Source: Paramoeba atlantica (lineage: Eukaryota > Discosea). From it: a DNA stretch of 64,000 bases. The position numbers and the translations under genes are program-made. The stretch spans positions 62,001-126,000 of the forward strand of contig CDRNVI010000153.1 of NCBI GenBank assembly GCA_977017575.1, written 5' to 3'. How positions within the stretch are numbered: position 1 is the first letter of the stretch; each line of letters starts with the position of its first letter. Below are positions 11,958 through 22,792 of this stretch, piece by piece. Below the pieces are notes generated by a model. It had not been told where the DNA came from. It was given only the letters and a program-made list of their open reading frames with translations, and ran no database searches.

Positions 11958-12778
11958 ATGGGGAATAGTCTCCAAAAAGAAAGACCAAAAAGGAGGGTTG
12001 TGGAGATTGCATTCCAAGGTCCTCGTGGAGTTGGTAAGAGTTTCCTCCTTCTTCGTTATGTCCAAGTTTTGTTTTCTTTTTCTTTTTTTTTTCTAATATT
12101 TATTTATTATATTTATTATTTTGAAGGATTAATTTCTTTTTCTTAGAACGTTTTTGTTGTGGGATATGTTCCGCCAATTGAGGAGTAGTTTGAATTTTCT
12201 TCTCTTCTCTTTGATTTTCTTCTCTTTCTCTTTTTTCATCCTCAAGTCACAGTTACCAAAAACGAATCATTTTGTTGGCTGATGAAAAACCAGTTTTCTT
12301 TGACATGCCTGGTTTTCATTCTCTTTCTTATTTTAATCATTCATTTCAAAAAAATTAGTTTTTTAAAAGAGATATATCTTTTTTTTCAGATAGAGCAGGA
12401 GGAGAACAATTTATCTCAATGAGAGATCTGTCCATCCGAGATGCAAGAGGGCTCTTCTTTGTGTATTCAATCAATTCCTCAGAATCTTTTGACGAGATTG
12501 AAACCTTCATTCAGAGGGCGGAAAGAGTGAAAGAGCGTTCAATTGAAGGAATTGGAGTTTTGATTGGAAACAAAGTTGATCTTGAAGAAGATCGACAAGT
12601 CCCAAAATATAAAGGAGAGGAATTGGCCACACGATATCAAATCCCTTTCTTTGAAACAAGTGCAAAGACAGGAGAGAATGTTGAAGAGATATTTCAAGCT
12701 CTTGGATCATTGGTTATTTATGGAGACCCTTTTTACCAATCTGGAGGGTGTAAAAATATTAAGTCAGCAAAGAGATGA
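11958..12778 (+). CDS. Ras-like small GTPase, array gene 1
   Basis: Exons 11958-12065, 12147-12187, 12253-12311 and 12390-12778 give 198 aa. Exon 1 encodes MGNSLQKER, a basic stretch and the G1 loop GPRGVGKS. Exon 2 carries switch I, exon 3 the beta2-beta3 hairpin, and exon 4 starts at G3 and runs through NKVD (G4) and ETSAK (G5). Like Ras, it has a G1-G5 order of about 165 residues, but it ends CKNIKSAKR with no CAAX cysteine; the MGN start resembles N-myristoylated Arf proteins, so membrane anchoring by the N-terminus is inferred. Odd residues: switch I reads YVPPIEE (no Thr) and G3 reads DRAGGE, i.e. the catalytic Gln is Gly. GTP hydrolysis is therefore probably weak. Same strand and spacing as its nine paralogues. 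Confidence 0.85.
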
Positions 12779-13151
12779 CAAATTGATTGTTTGTTTCAAA
12801 AATGTTACAAACCCTGTTCTGTTGCTTTCTGTTCAATTTGATGCCATCTTGTTGCTCCACTCCTCCGATTGATCACACCGCTCTTTCTCTCTTGCATTCC
12901 CACTCCTCTGTTTTTCCCTCATTGTTTTATTTTCCCTTTTCCTGTTTTTCCTGATGTTTATTTTATCCTGTCCGATTTGATTTTGTCCCTGTTTCCCGAT
13001 ACTAAAACGCATTCAACCTTTGAAAGAGAGAGAGAGATTATTTTCGAAGAATGATATTATTTTAAATTGAGATTCAATAATTCTTATTCTGATTTCAAAT
13101 AATTCAAAAATTCAATTCCCAAAACTCAAAACTCAAAAATGCAACAAAAAT
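12779..13151. other. Intergenic, genes 1-2
   Basis: It holds the unique 3' flank of gene 1. From about 13,015 it holds a block (CAACCTTTGAAAGAGAGAG, then TTATTTTCGAAGAATGATATT) that recurs after genes 2 and 8. No ORF of interest. Confidence 0.6.
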
Positions 13152-13210
13152 ATGGTTCAAAAATCAAGAGCTCTAAAATTGAGGACTCTTTCTTTCTGTT
13201 TCTCTTTCGT
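13152..13210 (+). promoter_or_regulatory. Array leader element, gene 2
   Basis: AAGAGCTCT at 13166-13174, 142 bases before the ATG. The flank ATATGGTTCAAAAATC is identical to the copies at 95-165 and upstream of gene 9. Confidence 0.6.
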
Positions 13211-13307
13211 TTCTCTCCTATCTTTCTCTTTCGTTTCTCTCTTTCATTTCCCTAAAATTGCAGTCTTGAAATTCAACTCTCCAAAAAAAGAAAAAGAAGA
13301 AAAGAAA

Positions 13308-14155
13308 ATGGGGAATGGTCTCCAAAAAGAAAGATCAAAAAAGAGGGCTGGAAAAGAAAGATCATCATCCCTGCGGATTGCATTCCAAGGTCCTGGTGGA
13401 GTTGGTAAGAGTTCCCTTGTTTGTCGTTATGTCCAAGTTTTGTTTTTCTTTTTCTGCTTTTTCTTTTTCTTTGAAAGTATTTTGAAGGATTACTTACTTT
13501 TTCTTTTTCTCAGGGTCTTTTTGTGGAGGAATATGATCCTTTAATTGATGACTAGTTTGAATTTTTTTCTTCTCTTTAATCTTCTCTTTCTCTTTTTTCA
13601 CCCTCCAGTTCATCAATCACAGTTTCCGAAAACAAATCATTTTGTTAGCTGATGAACAACCACTTCTCTTTGAAATAATTGGTTTTCATTCTCTCTTTCT
13701 TATTTTAATCATTCATTTCAAAAAAATAGTTTTTTAAAAGAGATATATCTTCTATTTTTTCAGATACAGCAGGACAAGAAGAATTTATCTCAATGAGAGA
13801 TCAGATCATCCGATATGCAAGAGGATTCTTCTTTGTATATTCAATCACTTCCCCAGAATCTTTTGATGAGATTGAGACCTTCATTCAGAGGGTGGAAAGA
13901 GTGAAAGATCGTTCAATTGAAGGAATTGGAGTTTTGATTGGAAACAAAGTTGATCTTGAAGAAGAACATCGACAAGTCTCAAAAGAGAAAGGAGAGGAAT
14001 TGGCCAAACGTTATGGAATCCCTTTCTTTGAAACAAGTGCAAAGACAGGAGAGAATGTTGAAGAGATGTTTCAAGCTCTTGGATCATTGATTATTTATGG
14101 AGACCCTTTTTACCAATTTGGAGGGTGTAAAAATATTAAGGCAGCAAAGAGATGA
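13308..14155 (+). CDS. Ras-like small GTPase, array gene 2
   Basis: Exons 13308-13436, 13514-13554, 13623-13681 and 13764-14155 encode 206 aa. The G1 loop is GPGGVGKS and G3 is a canonical DTAGQE, so the catalytic Gln is present. Switch I reads EEYDPLIDDY, with Leu where Ras has the effector Thr. The apparent in-frame stop in GATGACTAG is removed by splicing: the donor is the GT inside TAGTTTGA and the acceptor is CACAG, giving DDYFRKQ, which aligns to Ras DSYRKQ. C-terminus CKNIKAAKR, no CAAX. With gene 3 it is one of the two best-preserved GTPases in the array. Confidence 0.88.
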
Positions 14156-14374
14156 CAATTGATTGTTTGTTTCAAAAAAAACAAAACTAGAAAAAGTCTC
14201 TGACCAGAAAAATGAGAGAAGTTTGTAATTTTTTTTTGGGATGGATTCAAAAATCTTTGCCATTTTTTCAACCTTTGAAAGAGAGAGATTATTTTCGAAG
14301 AATGATATTATTTTAAATTGAGATTCAATAATTCTTATTAATAATTCAAAAATTCCCAAAACTCAAAACTAAAA
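14156..14374. other. Intergenic, genes 2-3
   Basis: 3' flank of gene 2 with the GAAAGAGAGAGATTATTTTCG block shared with the gene 1 and gene 8 flanks. Nothing coding. Confidence 0.6.
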
Positions 14375-14430
14375 TTGGTTCAAAAATCAAGAGCTCTAAA
14401 ATTGAGAACTCTTTCTTTCTCTCTGTTTCT
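14375..14430 (+). promoter_or_regulatory. Array leader element, gene 3
   Basis: AAGAGCTCT at 14389-14397, 156 bases before the ATG, followed by TAAAATTGAGAACTCTTTC and a CT-rich tract. Confidence 0.6.
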
Positions 14431-14544
14431 CTTTCGTTTTTTTTTCTCTCTCTCTCTTTCGTTTCTCTCTTTCGTTCTCTCCCTCATTACCCTAAAATTG
14501 CAGTCTTGAAAATTCATTCCAACTCAAAAAAAGGAAGAAAGAAA

Positions 14545-15385
14545 ATGGGGAATGGTCTTCGAAAAGAAAGATCAAAAAAGAGGGATGGAAAAGAAGAAGG
14601 AAGACCATCACACCTGAAGATTGCATTCCAAGGTCCTGGTGGAGTTGGTAAGAGTTCCCTCCTTATTCGTTATGTCCAAGTTTTGTTTTCTTTTTCTTTT
14701 CTTTTTTCTTTTTTTTTTTTGAAAATATTTTTTCTTTTTCTTAGAACCTTTTTCTGGAGGAGGAATATGATCCAACAATTGATGACTAGTTTGAATTTTC
14801 TTCTTCTTCTCTTTGATCTTCTCTTTTTTTTCATCCTCAAGTTCATCAATCACAGTTACCGAAAACAAATCATTTTGTCAGCTGATGAACAACCACTTCT
14901 ATTTGACATAATTGGTTTTCATTCTCTCTTTATTTTAATCATTCATTTCAAAATATTAGTTTTTTAAAAGAGATATATCTTCTATTTTTTCAGATACAGC
15001 AGGACAAGAAGAATTTATCTCAATGAGAGATCAGATCATTCTAGATGCAAAAGGATTCTTCTTTGTGTATTCAATCACTTCCCCAGAATCTTTTGATGAG
15101 ATTGAAACCTTCATTCAGAGGGTGGAAAGAGTGAAAGATCGTTCAATTGAAGGAATTGGAGTTTTGATTGGAAACAAAGTTGATCTTGAAGAAGAACATC
15201 GACAAGTCTCAAAAGATAAAGGAGAGGAATTGGCCAAACGTTATGGAATCCCTTTCTTTGAAACAAGTGCAAAGACAGGAGAGAATGTTGAAGAGATGTT
15301 TCAAGCTCTTGGATCATTGATTATTTATGGAGAATCTTTTTATCAATTTGGAGGGTGTAAAAATATTAAGGCAGCAAAGAGATGA
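14545..15385 (+). CDS. Ras-like small GTPase, array gene 3
   Basis: Exons 14545-14679, 14745-14788, 14856-14914 and 14994-15385 encode 209 aa. All hallmark motifs are canonical: GPGGVGKS, YDPTIDDY (effector Thr present), DTAGQE, NKVD and ETSAK. It is the best candidate for a working founder-type GTPase. Exon 2 has one extra Glu codon (44 instead of 41 nt). Exon 1 carries a GKEEGRPSHL linker between the MGNGLRKERSKKR start and the G domain. No C-terminal lipidation motif. Confidence 0.9.
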
Positions 15386-15454
15386 CAATTGTGATTGTTT
15401 GTTTCAAAAAAAACATGACAAAAAAGGAACAAAATATTTCCTCCCCAACAAAGA

Positions 15455-15510
15455 GACAATTCAAAAATCAAGAGCTCTAAAAATTGAGAAACTCTTTCAT
15501 TTCTCTCTTT
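15455..15510 (+). promoter_or_regulatory. Array leader element, gene 4
   Basis: AAGAGCTCT at 15470-15478, 115 bases before the ATG, only 85 bases after the gene 3 stop. Confidence 0.6.
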
Positions 15511-15584
15511 TGTTCTCTCGCTCATTGTCCTAAAATTGCAGTCTTGAAATTCATTCCAACTCTCAAAAAAAAGGAAGAAAGAAA

Positions 15585-16451
15585 ATGGGGAATGGTCTTC
15601 GAAAAGAAAGATCAAAAAAGAGGGATGGAAAAGAAGAAGAAAGATTTTCTCGACCATCACAGATGAAGGTTGAAATGGAAGGTCCTGGTGGAGTTGGTAA
15701 GAGTTCCCTCAGTATTCGCTATGTCCAAGTTTTGTTTTCTTTTTCTTCTGTTTTTTCTTTTTTTTATTTTTTATTTTTATTTTTGAAGGATTTTTTTTCT
15801 TTTTCTTTTTCTTTTTCTCAGGGTAATTTTGTGGAGTATTATGATCCAACAATTGATGACTCGTTTGAATTTTCTTCTCTTCTCTTTGATTTTCTTCTCT
15901 TTCTCTTTTTTCATCCTCAAGTTCACCAATCACAGTTACCGAAAACAGATCATTTTGTTGGCTGATGAACAACCAATTTTCTTTGACATAATTGGTTTTC
16001 ATTCTCTCTTTTTGCTCATTCATTTCCAAAAAAAATGTTTTTTAAAAAGAGAGATTCTATTTTTTCAGATGAACCAGGACAAGAAGAATTTATCTCATTG
16101 AAAGAGCAGTTCATTCGAGATGCAAGATGTTTCTTCTTTGTATATTCAATCGCTGCCCTACAATCTTTTGATGAGATTGAAACCTTCATTCAGAGGGTGG
16201 AAAGAATGAAAGATCGTTCAATTGAAGGAATTGGAATTTTGATTGGAAACAAAGTTGATCTTGAAGAACATCGACAAGTCCCAAAATATAAAGGAGAGGA
16301 ATTGGCCACACGATATCAAATCCCTTTCTTTGAAACAAGTGCAAAGACAGGAGAGAATGTTGAAGAGATGTTTCAAGCTCTTGGATCATTGATTATTTAT
16401 GGAGAACCTTTTTATCAATCCTGTAAAAATATTAAGTCAGCAAAGAGATGA
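15585..16451 (+). CDS. Ras-like small GTPase, array gene 4
   Basis: Exons 15585-15728, 15822-15862, 15936-15994 and 16069-16451 encode 208 aa. G1 is GPGGVGKS and switch I is YDPTIDDSYRKQ, closest of all copies to human Ras. G3 is DEPGQE: the Gln is kept but the Thr-Ala pair is Glu-Pro. Exon 4 reads GRDARCFFFVYSIAALQSF-like sequence with a Cys replacing Gly after beta3. The C-terminal GGC spacer is shortened (YQSCKNIKSAKR). Confidence 0.88.
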
Positions 16452-16574
16452 TGACCAATTTGAATTGCTTGTTTCAAAAACAAACAAGATTGAACACAAA
16501 AGTCTCTGGCCAGAAAAAGAGAGAGAAGAGATTATTTTCGAAGAAAGTAAATTTTCTTAAAGAAGCGAAGAAAT

Positions 16575-16625
<51 letters not shown>

Positions 16626-16805
16626 AGAATCAATCTCTTCATCAGATTTTCTCTTCCTCTCTGTCTTGATTTCATCAATCTCTCAAAAACCCCAAAAAAA
16701 ACATCTTCTTTTTCAACTCCACTCTCTCTCTCTCTTCTTAAAATCCCTTGAAACAAATGGAATCAAAATGAAAAAGAAGAACAACCCCAGAGACAAAAAA
16801 AAAAT
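16452..16805. other. Intergenic, genes 4-5
   Basis: Includes a TC microsatellite (16577-16619) and a CT-rich stretch with an ATTTCATCAATCTCTC segment. Unlike the other spacers it lacks the TTATTTTCGAAGAATGATATT block in full (a shortened GATTATTTTCGAAG remains at about 16,530). No coding evidence. Confidence 0.6.
16577..16619. repeat. TC dinucleotide microsatellite
   Basis: About 20 uninterrupted TC units, read on the minus strand as poly-RE. Confidence 0.95.
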
Positions 16806-16870
16806 AGCTGAAAAATCAAGAGCTCTTAAAAATTGCGAAGAGAGCGTTCTCTCTTTCTCTCGTTTCTTTC
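16806..16870 (+). promoter_or_regulatory. Array leader element, gene 5
   Basis: AAGAGCTCT at 16818-16826, 124 bases before the ATG; diverged afterwards (TAAAAATTGCGAAGAGAGCG). Confidence 0.55.
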
Positions 16871-16941
16871 TCTCTCAAAAACTAAAATTACAATCTTGAA
16901 AAATTCATTCCAACACTCCAAAAAAAGAAGAAGAAAAGAAA

Positions 16942-17843
16942 ATGGGGAATGGTCTCCTAAAAGAAAGACCAAAAAAGAGGGTTGTGGAAGAAAGAAGACC
17001 AAAAAAAGAAGAAGAAGAAGAAAGATTCTTTCGACCATCACAGATGGAGATTGCATTGGATGGTTTTGGTGCAGTTGGGAAGAGTTCTCTTATTATTCGC
17101 TTTGTCCTTGTTTTGTTTTTCTTTTTCTTTTTTTCTTTTTCTTTTTTCTTTTTCTTTTTTTTGAAAAGGATTTTGAAAGAATGATTTTTCTTTTTCAGAA
17201 TTGTGATTTAGTGGAGTTAGATAATTCAATAAGAGACGATTCGTTTGAATTTTCTTCTCTTTGATTTTCTCTTTCTCTTTTTTTCAACCTCAAGTTCATC
17301 ACAGTTTCCGAAAACAAATCTTTTTGTCAGCTGATGAAAAACCACTTCAATTTGAGATACCTGGTTTTTCATTTTTCTCTTTCTTCTCAATCATTCATTT
17401 CCAAAAAAAAATAGTTTTTTTAAAAAGAGATTTATTCTATTTTTTTTTCAGATCTAAGAAAACATGAATGTCCTCTCAAAGAGAGGATGCGGAAAGATTA
17501 TTTGGTTCGAGATGCAAGAGGGTTCTTCTTTGTGTATTCAATCACTTCCCCAGAATCTTTTCGTGCGATTGAGCCCCTCATTCAGTGGGCGGAAAGAGTG
17601 AAAGATTGTTCAATTGAAGGAATTGGAGTTTTGATTGGAAACAAAGTTGATCTTGAAGAAGATCGACAAGTCCCAAAAGATCAAGGAGAAGAATTGGCCA
17701 AACGTTATGGAATCCCTTTCTTTGAAACAAGTGCAAAGACAGGAGAGAATGTTGAAGAAATGTTTCAAGCTCTTGGATCATTGGTTATTTATGGAGAACC
17801 TATTTACCCATCCAGTAAAAATATTAAGTCAGCAAAGAGATGA
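16942..17843 (+). CDS. Ras-like GTPase paralogue with degenerate switch II, array gene 5
   Basis: Exons 16942-17109, 17199-17242, 17305-17363 and 17452-17843 encode 220 aa, the longest of the array. Exon 1 has an enlarged basic/acidic linker (RRPKKEEEEERFFRPSQ). The P-loop is GFGAVGKS. Switch I reads ELDNSIRDDS, losing the YDPT core. G3 is replaced by DLRKHE, with neither the DxxG glycine nor the Gln. G4 NKVD and G5 ETSAK are intact. Nucleotide binding is plausible, canonical hydrolysis is not; a pseudo-GTPase role is inferred. Confidence 0.82.
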
Positions 17844-17924
17844 CTGACAATTGTGATTGTTTGTTTCAAAAAAAACAAAAAAACATGACAAAAAAGAAAC
17901 AAAAGATTATCCTCCCCACAACAA

Positions 17925-17985
17925 ACAATTCAAAAATCAAGAGCTCTAAAAATTGAGAAACTCTGCTGTTCTTTTTCGTTTCTCT
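17925..17985 (+). promoter_or_regulatory. Array leader element, gene 6
   Basis: AAGAGCTCT at 17939-17947, 146 bases before the ATG, followed by TAAAAATTGAGAAACTCTGC. Confidence 0.6.
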
Positions 17986-18084
17986 CTCTCTTTCTCTTTC
18001 GCTTCTCTCTCGTTTTTCCCTTTTTGAGAACGCAAGTAGTAACAACAAACAGTGAAATTGTTTGCAATCCCCCAAGAAAAGAAA

Positions 18085-18916
18085 ATGGGGAATGGTCTCC
18101 GAAAAGAAAGAAGATCAAAAAAGAGGGTTGTGGAGATTGCATTCCAAGGTCCTCGTGGAGTTGGTAAGAGTGCCCTCGGTATTCGTTTTGCCCAAGTTTT
18201 ATCTTCTTTTTCTTTTTCTTTTTCTTTTTCTTTTTCTTTTGAAAATATTTTTGAAGGATTGTTTTCTTTTCTTTTTCTTAGAACCATTTTGTGAAGGGAT
18301 ATGATCCATCAATTGATGACTAGTTTGAATTTTCTTCTCTTTGATCTTCTCTTTCTCTTTTTTCATCCTCGAGTCACAGTCACCTAAAACGAGTCATTTT
18401 GTTGGCTGATGAACAACCACTTTTCTTTGAAATACCTGTTTTTTTTTCTCTCTTTCTTATTTTAATCATTCATTTCAAAAAATTAGTTTTTTAAAAGAGA
18501 TTTATTCTCTTTTCTCAGATCCAAGAGAAGGACAATCTCTTGTCTTAGAGAGGATGCTGAGAGATGAGATCATTTTAGGTGCAAAAGGATTCTTCTTTGT
18601 GTATTCAATCACTTCCCCAGAATCTTTTGATGAGATTGAAACCTTCATTCAGAGGGTGGAAAGAGTGAAAGATTGTTCAATTGAAGGAATTGGAATTTTG
18701 ATTGGAAACAAAGTTGATCTTGAAAAAGATCGACAAGTCTCAAAATATAAGGGAGAGGAATTGGCCAAACGTTATCAGATTCCTTTCTTTGAAACAAGTG
18801 CAAAGACAGGAGAGAATGTTGAAGAAATCTTTCAAACTCTTGGATCATTGATTATTTATGGAGACCCTTTTTACCAATTTGATGGGTGTAAAAATATTAA
18901 GGCAGCAAAGAGATGA
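18085..18916 (+). pseudogene. Ras-like GTPase, array gene 6, with damaged exon 3 donor
   Basis: Exon 1 18085-18195 (MGNGLRKERRSKKR, GPRGVGKS), exon 2 18282-18322 (switch I KGYDPSIDDY) and exon 4 18519-18916 (DPREGQ in place of DTAGQE, then NKVD and ETSAK) match the paralogues. At the end of exon 3 (about 18437) the paralogues read CTGGTTTT or TTGGTTTT, but this copy reads CCTGTTTTT: one G is missing. Using the remaining GT leaves the joined CDS one base short, and keeping the frame needs a TT donor. The upstream ATG at 18052 is in frame but outside the conserved start. It is either a recent pseudogene, a sequencing error, or a case of non-canonical splicing. Confidence 0.65.
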
Positions 18917-19021
18917 CAATTGTGATTGTTTTGTTTCAAAAAAAAACAAAACAACTGACAAAAAAGAAACAAAATATTTCCTCCCCACAACAAACAAAAA
19001 ATATCCAAATGATCCAAAGAG

Positions 19022-19085
19022 ACAATTCAAAAATCAAGAGCTCTAAAATCGAGGAACTCTTTCTTTTTCGAAAATTTCTGACTCG
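19022..19085 (+). promoter_or_regulatory. Array leader element, gene 7
   Basis: AAGAGCTCT at 19036-19044, 197 bases before the ATG (the longest spacing in the array). Confidence 0.55.
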
Positions 19086-19232
19086 TTTCGATTGTTTGTT
19101 TTTTGTGGTTCTATCGTTTCTCTCTCGCTTCTCTCGTTTCTCTCTCGTTTCTCTCTCTCTCATTGTAAAAAACTAAAATTACAATCTTGAAAATTCATTC
19201 CACCCCTCCAAAACGAAAAAGAAGAAAAGAAA

Positions 19233-20108
19233 ATGGGGAATGGTCTCCGAAAAGAAGGAAGACCAGAAAAGAGGGTCGAAGAAGAGTTCTTTCGACCATC
19301 AGAGATGGATATTGCATTGCAAGGTTCTGATAGGGTTGGGAAGAGTGCCCTCATTGTTCGCTTTGTCCTAGTTTTGTTTTCTTTTTCTGTTTTTTTTTTT
19401 CTTTTTTTTTTTGAAAATATTTTTTGAAGGATCTTTTTCTTTTTCTTTTTTATTCAGAATTATTATTATTTAGTGGATAAAGTAAAGCTTGACGAAAAGT
19501 TTGAATTTTGTTCTTCTCTTTGATCTTTTTCTCTCTTTCTCTTTTTTCATCCTCACGTTCATCAATCACAGATACCGAAAACAAATCACTTTGTTGGCTG
19601 ATGACCAACCACTTCAATTTGAGATACCAGGTTTTCATTCTCTTTCTTTCTTCTTAATCATTCATTTCCAAAAAATTATTTTTTTTTTAAAAGGGAGATT
19701 TATTCTCTTTTTTCAGATCCAAGAGAAGGAGAATCTCCTCTCTCAGCGATGATGCGGAGAGAAGAGAACATTCAAGATGCAAGAGGGCTCTTCTTTGTGT
19801 ATTCAATCACTTCCTCAGCATCTTTTCATGAGATTGAGCCCTTCATTCAGAGGGTGGAAAAAATGAAAGATTGTCCAATTGAAAAAATGGGAGTTTTAAT
19901 TGGAAACAAAGCTGATCTTGAAGAACATCGACAAGTCCCAAGAGAGAAAGGAGAGGAATTGGCCAAACGTTATGGGATCCCTTTCTTTGAAACAAGTGCA
20001 AAGACAGGAGAGAATGTTGAAGAGATGTTTCAAGCTCTTGGATCATTGGTTATTTATGGAGAACCTATTTACCAATCCTGTAAAAATATTAAGTCAGCAA
20101 AGAGATGA
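19233..20108 (+). CDS. Ras-like GTPase paralogue with degenerate switches, array gene 7
   Basis: Exons 19233-19370, 19458-19498, 19572-19630 and 19717-20108 encode 209 aa. The P-loop is GSDRVGKS. Switch I is VDKVKLDEKY, with no trace of the YDPT effector motif. G3 is DPREGE: the glycine is shifted and the Gln absent. Exon 4 has KMGVLIGNKAD, so even the NKVD Val is Ala, though Asn, Lys and Asp remain. ETSAK is intact, no CAAX. The 3' flank (20,130-20,330) is homologous to that of gene 10. Confidence 0.82.
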
Positions 20109-20690
20109 CTGACAATTGATTATTTGTTTTTTTATTGGATCGTGGGTTCAAAAATCTTTGCCATTTTCAAATCGATGTTTCTCAGAACCCTTTCATGAAA
20201 GAAGGTTTTTTTTTTGAAGAGTGTTTTTATTTAAATTAAACTTCAATAATAATTATTATTCCGATTTGAAAAAATTCAACGTTCTGATGCCCATCAAAAT
20301 GAGAATTCTCCCCTTGAAAAAATCAACACAAAAAGACCATTTTTGACCAATTTTTTGTCAAACTTTCCGGTTTCTCTCTTTCTTTTTCGTTTCTCTCTTC
20401 TCGCTCATTGGCCCAAAATTACGCTGTGTTAAATATTTGGTGACCAAAAACCATTTTCGGTGAATCCTTTTCTTTGTTCTTGCGAAATTAATCTCATTCT
20501 TTCTTTTCCCGAATTTCATTTCCCTTTATTCCCTTTTCCTTTGTTGTAGAGTACTTTTGGAGCCCTGTCTTCAGCCATTCCCACGTTTTCCTAGAGAAGG
20601 CTAGTTCTTCATTGTTCGTGCCATCCTGTGAATTTTACACAGTCTTGAAATCCATTCCAACTCTCCAAAAAAAAAAGAAAGAAGAAGAAA
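20109..20690. other. Intergenic, genes 7-8
   Basis: The first half, to about 20,345, is homologous to 24,370-24,560 after gene 10 (TTTCATGAAAGAAGG, AACGTTCTGATG, AAAAAGACCA). The second half is unique. Gene 8 is the only array member without the AAGAGCTCT leader; the TCTTGAAATCCATTCCAACT segment just before its ATG is still shared with the others. Confidence 0.65.
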
Positions 20691-21532
20691 ATGGGGAATG
20701 GCCTTCAAAAAGAAAGAAAAAAAAAGAGGGTTGGGGAAGAAGAAAGACCATTAATTTACCTGAATATTACATTCCAAGGTCCTGGTGGAGTTGGGAAGAG
20801 TTCCCTTGCTCTTCGCTATTTCCAAGTTTTGTTTTCTTTTTCTTTTTCTTTTTGAAAATATTTTTGAAGGATTATTTTCTTTTTCTTTTTCTCTTCAGAA
20901 TCTTTTCGTGGATCAGTATGATCCAACAACTGATAACTAGTTTGAATTTTCTTGTTCTCTTTGATCTTCTCTTTCTCTTCTTTCATCCTCAAGTTCATTA
21001 ATCAAAGTTTCCGAAAACACACCATTTTGTTGGCTGATGAAAAACTAATTTTCTTTGAAATACTTGGTTTTCATTCTCTCTTTCTTATTGTAATCATTCA
21101 TTTCAAAAAAAATTAGTTTTTTAAAAGAGAGATTCTATTTTTTCAGATAAAGCAGGAGGAGAAAAATTTATGGCATCGAGAGATCGGAACATTCAAAACG
21201 CAAGAGGATTCTTCTTTTTTTATTCAATCACTTCCTCACAATCTTTTGATGAGATTGAAACCTTCATTCAGAGGATGGAAAGAGTGAAAGATCGTTCAAT
21301 TGAAGGAATTGGAGTTTTGATTGGAAACAAAGTTGATCTTGAAGAAGAACATCGACAAGTCCCAAAATATAAGGGAGAGGAATTGGCCAAACATTATGGA
21401 ATCCCTTTCTTTGAAACAAGTGCAAAGACAGGAGAGAATGTTGAAGAGATGTTTCAAGCTCTTGGATCATTGGTTCTTTATGGAGAACCTTTTTATCGAT
21501 CCGGTAAAAATATTAAGTCAGCAAAGATATGA
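20691..21532 (+). CDS. Ras-like small GTPase, array gene 8
   Basis: Exons 20691-20825, 20899-20939, 21008-21066 and 21147-21532 encode 206 aa. The P-loop is canonical GPGGVGKS and switch I is DQYDPTTDNY with the effector Thr. G3 is DKAGGE, Gln to Gly as in gene 1. After G3 the sequence is FMASRDRNIQNARG and an FFFFYS strand. The exon 3 acceptor is ATCAAAG rather than CACAG. The C-terminus ends SAKI instead of SAKR. The upstream region differs from all other members, so it may be expressed differently. Confidence 0.85.
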
Positions 21533-21721
21533 CAATTGTGATTGTTTGTTTCAAAAAAAACAAAAAAACATGACAAAAAAGTTGTTTCAATCTGCCTTTG
21601 CCAATTTTTTTCAATCTTTGAAAGAAGAGATTATTTTCAAAGAATGATATTATTTTAAATTGAGATTCAATAATTCTTATGAATAATTCAAAAACTCAAA
21701 ACTCAAAAATGCAACAAAAAT
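21533..21721. other. Intergenic, genes 8-9
   Basis: Contains the TTATTTTCAAAGAATGATATT block and AACTCAAAAATGCAACAAAA just before the next leader, matching the gene 1-2 spacer, so the gene 1-2 and gene 8-9 spacers share ancestry. Confidence 0.6.
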
Positions 21722-21775
21722 ATGGTTCAAAAATCAAGAGCTCTAAAATTGAGAACTCTTTCTTTCTGTTTCTCT
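21722..21775 (+). promoter_or_regulatory. Array leader element, gene 9
   Basis: AAGAGCTCT at 21736-21744, 150 bases before the ATG, with the same TATGGTTCAAAAATC flank as gene 2. Confidence 0.6.
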
Positions 21776-21885
21776 TTCGTTTTTTTCTCTCTCTCTTTCT
21801 CTTTCGTTTCTCTCTTTCATTCTCTCGCTCATTGCCCTAAAATTACAGTCTTAAAAATTCAATCCAAAAAAACAGAAGAAAGAAA

Positions 21886-22792
21886 ATGGGGAATGGTCTT
21901 CGAAAAGAAAGAAGATCAAAAAAGAGGGTTGGAGAAGAAGAAGAAGAAGAAGAAAGATTCTCTCGACCATCACAGCTGAAGATTGGAATGGAAGGTTCTT
22001 ATAAAGTTGGTAAGACCGCCCTCATTTCTCGCTTTGGCTCAGTTTTGTTTTTTCTTTTTCTTCTGTTTTTTCTTTCTCTTTTTCTTTTCAAATATTTATT
22101 GAAGGATTATTTTCATTTTTCTTTTTTCTTTTCCTTTTCTCAGGGTTATTTTGTGGAGGAATCTGATCTATCAGTTCAGGACAGGTTTGAATTTTCTTCT
22201 TCTCCTCTTTGATCTTCTCTTTCTCTTTTTTCATCCTCAAGTTCATCAATCACAGTAACAAATTCCAAATCATTTTGTTGGCTGATGAACAGCCAATTGA
22301 ATATGATCTAATTGGTTTTCATTTTCTCTTTCTTATTTTAATCATTCATTTCAAAAAATTAGTTTTTTAAAAGAGATTTATTCTCTTTTCTCAGATCCAA
22401 GAGAAGGAGAATCTCTTGTCTTTGAGATGATTCTGAGAGATGAGATCATTCTAGATACAAGATGTTTCTTCTTTGTGTATTCAATCACTTCCTCACAATC
22501 TTTTGATGAGATTGAAACCTTCATTCAGAGGGTGGAAAGAGTGAAAGATCGTTCAATTGAAGGAATTGGAGTTTTGATTGGAAACAAAGTTGATCTTGAA
22601 GCAGATCGACAAGTCTCAAAATATAAAGGAGAGGAATTGGCCAAACGTTATCAGATCCCTTTCTTTGAAACAAGTGCAAAGACAGGAGAGAATGTTGAAG
22701 AGATGTTTCAAACTCTTGGATCATTGATTATTTATGGAGAACCTTTTTACCAATCTGGAGGGTGTAAAAATATTAAGGCAGCAAAGAGATGA
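21886..22792 (+). CDS. Ras-like GTPase paralogue with degenerate switches, array gene 9
   Basis: Exons 21886-22041, 22144-22184, 22256-22314 and 22395-22792 encode 217 aa. Exon 1 holds a run of seven Glu between the basic start and the G domain, and the P-loop is GSYKVGKT. Switch I is EESDLSVQD. Exon 3 starts SNKFQIILL where paralogues have YRKQ. G3 is DPREGE. NKVD (followed by LEAD) and ETSAK are intact. It shares the DPREG form of G3 with genes 6 and 7, marking a sub-lineage or conversion tract. Confidence 0.82.

Noticed and set aside
13540..20940. In-frame TAG stops after the DPTIDD motif in many array genes
   Set aside because: The donor GT lies within TAGTTTGA and the acceptor CACAG restores DDYxRKQ, matching the Ras alignment; these are not nonsense mutations.
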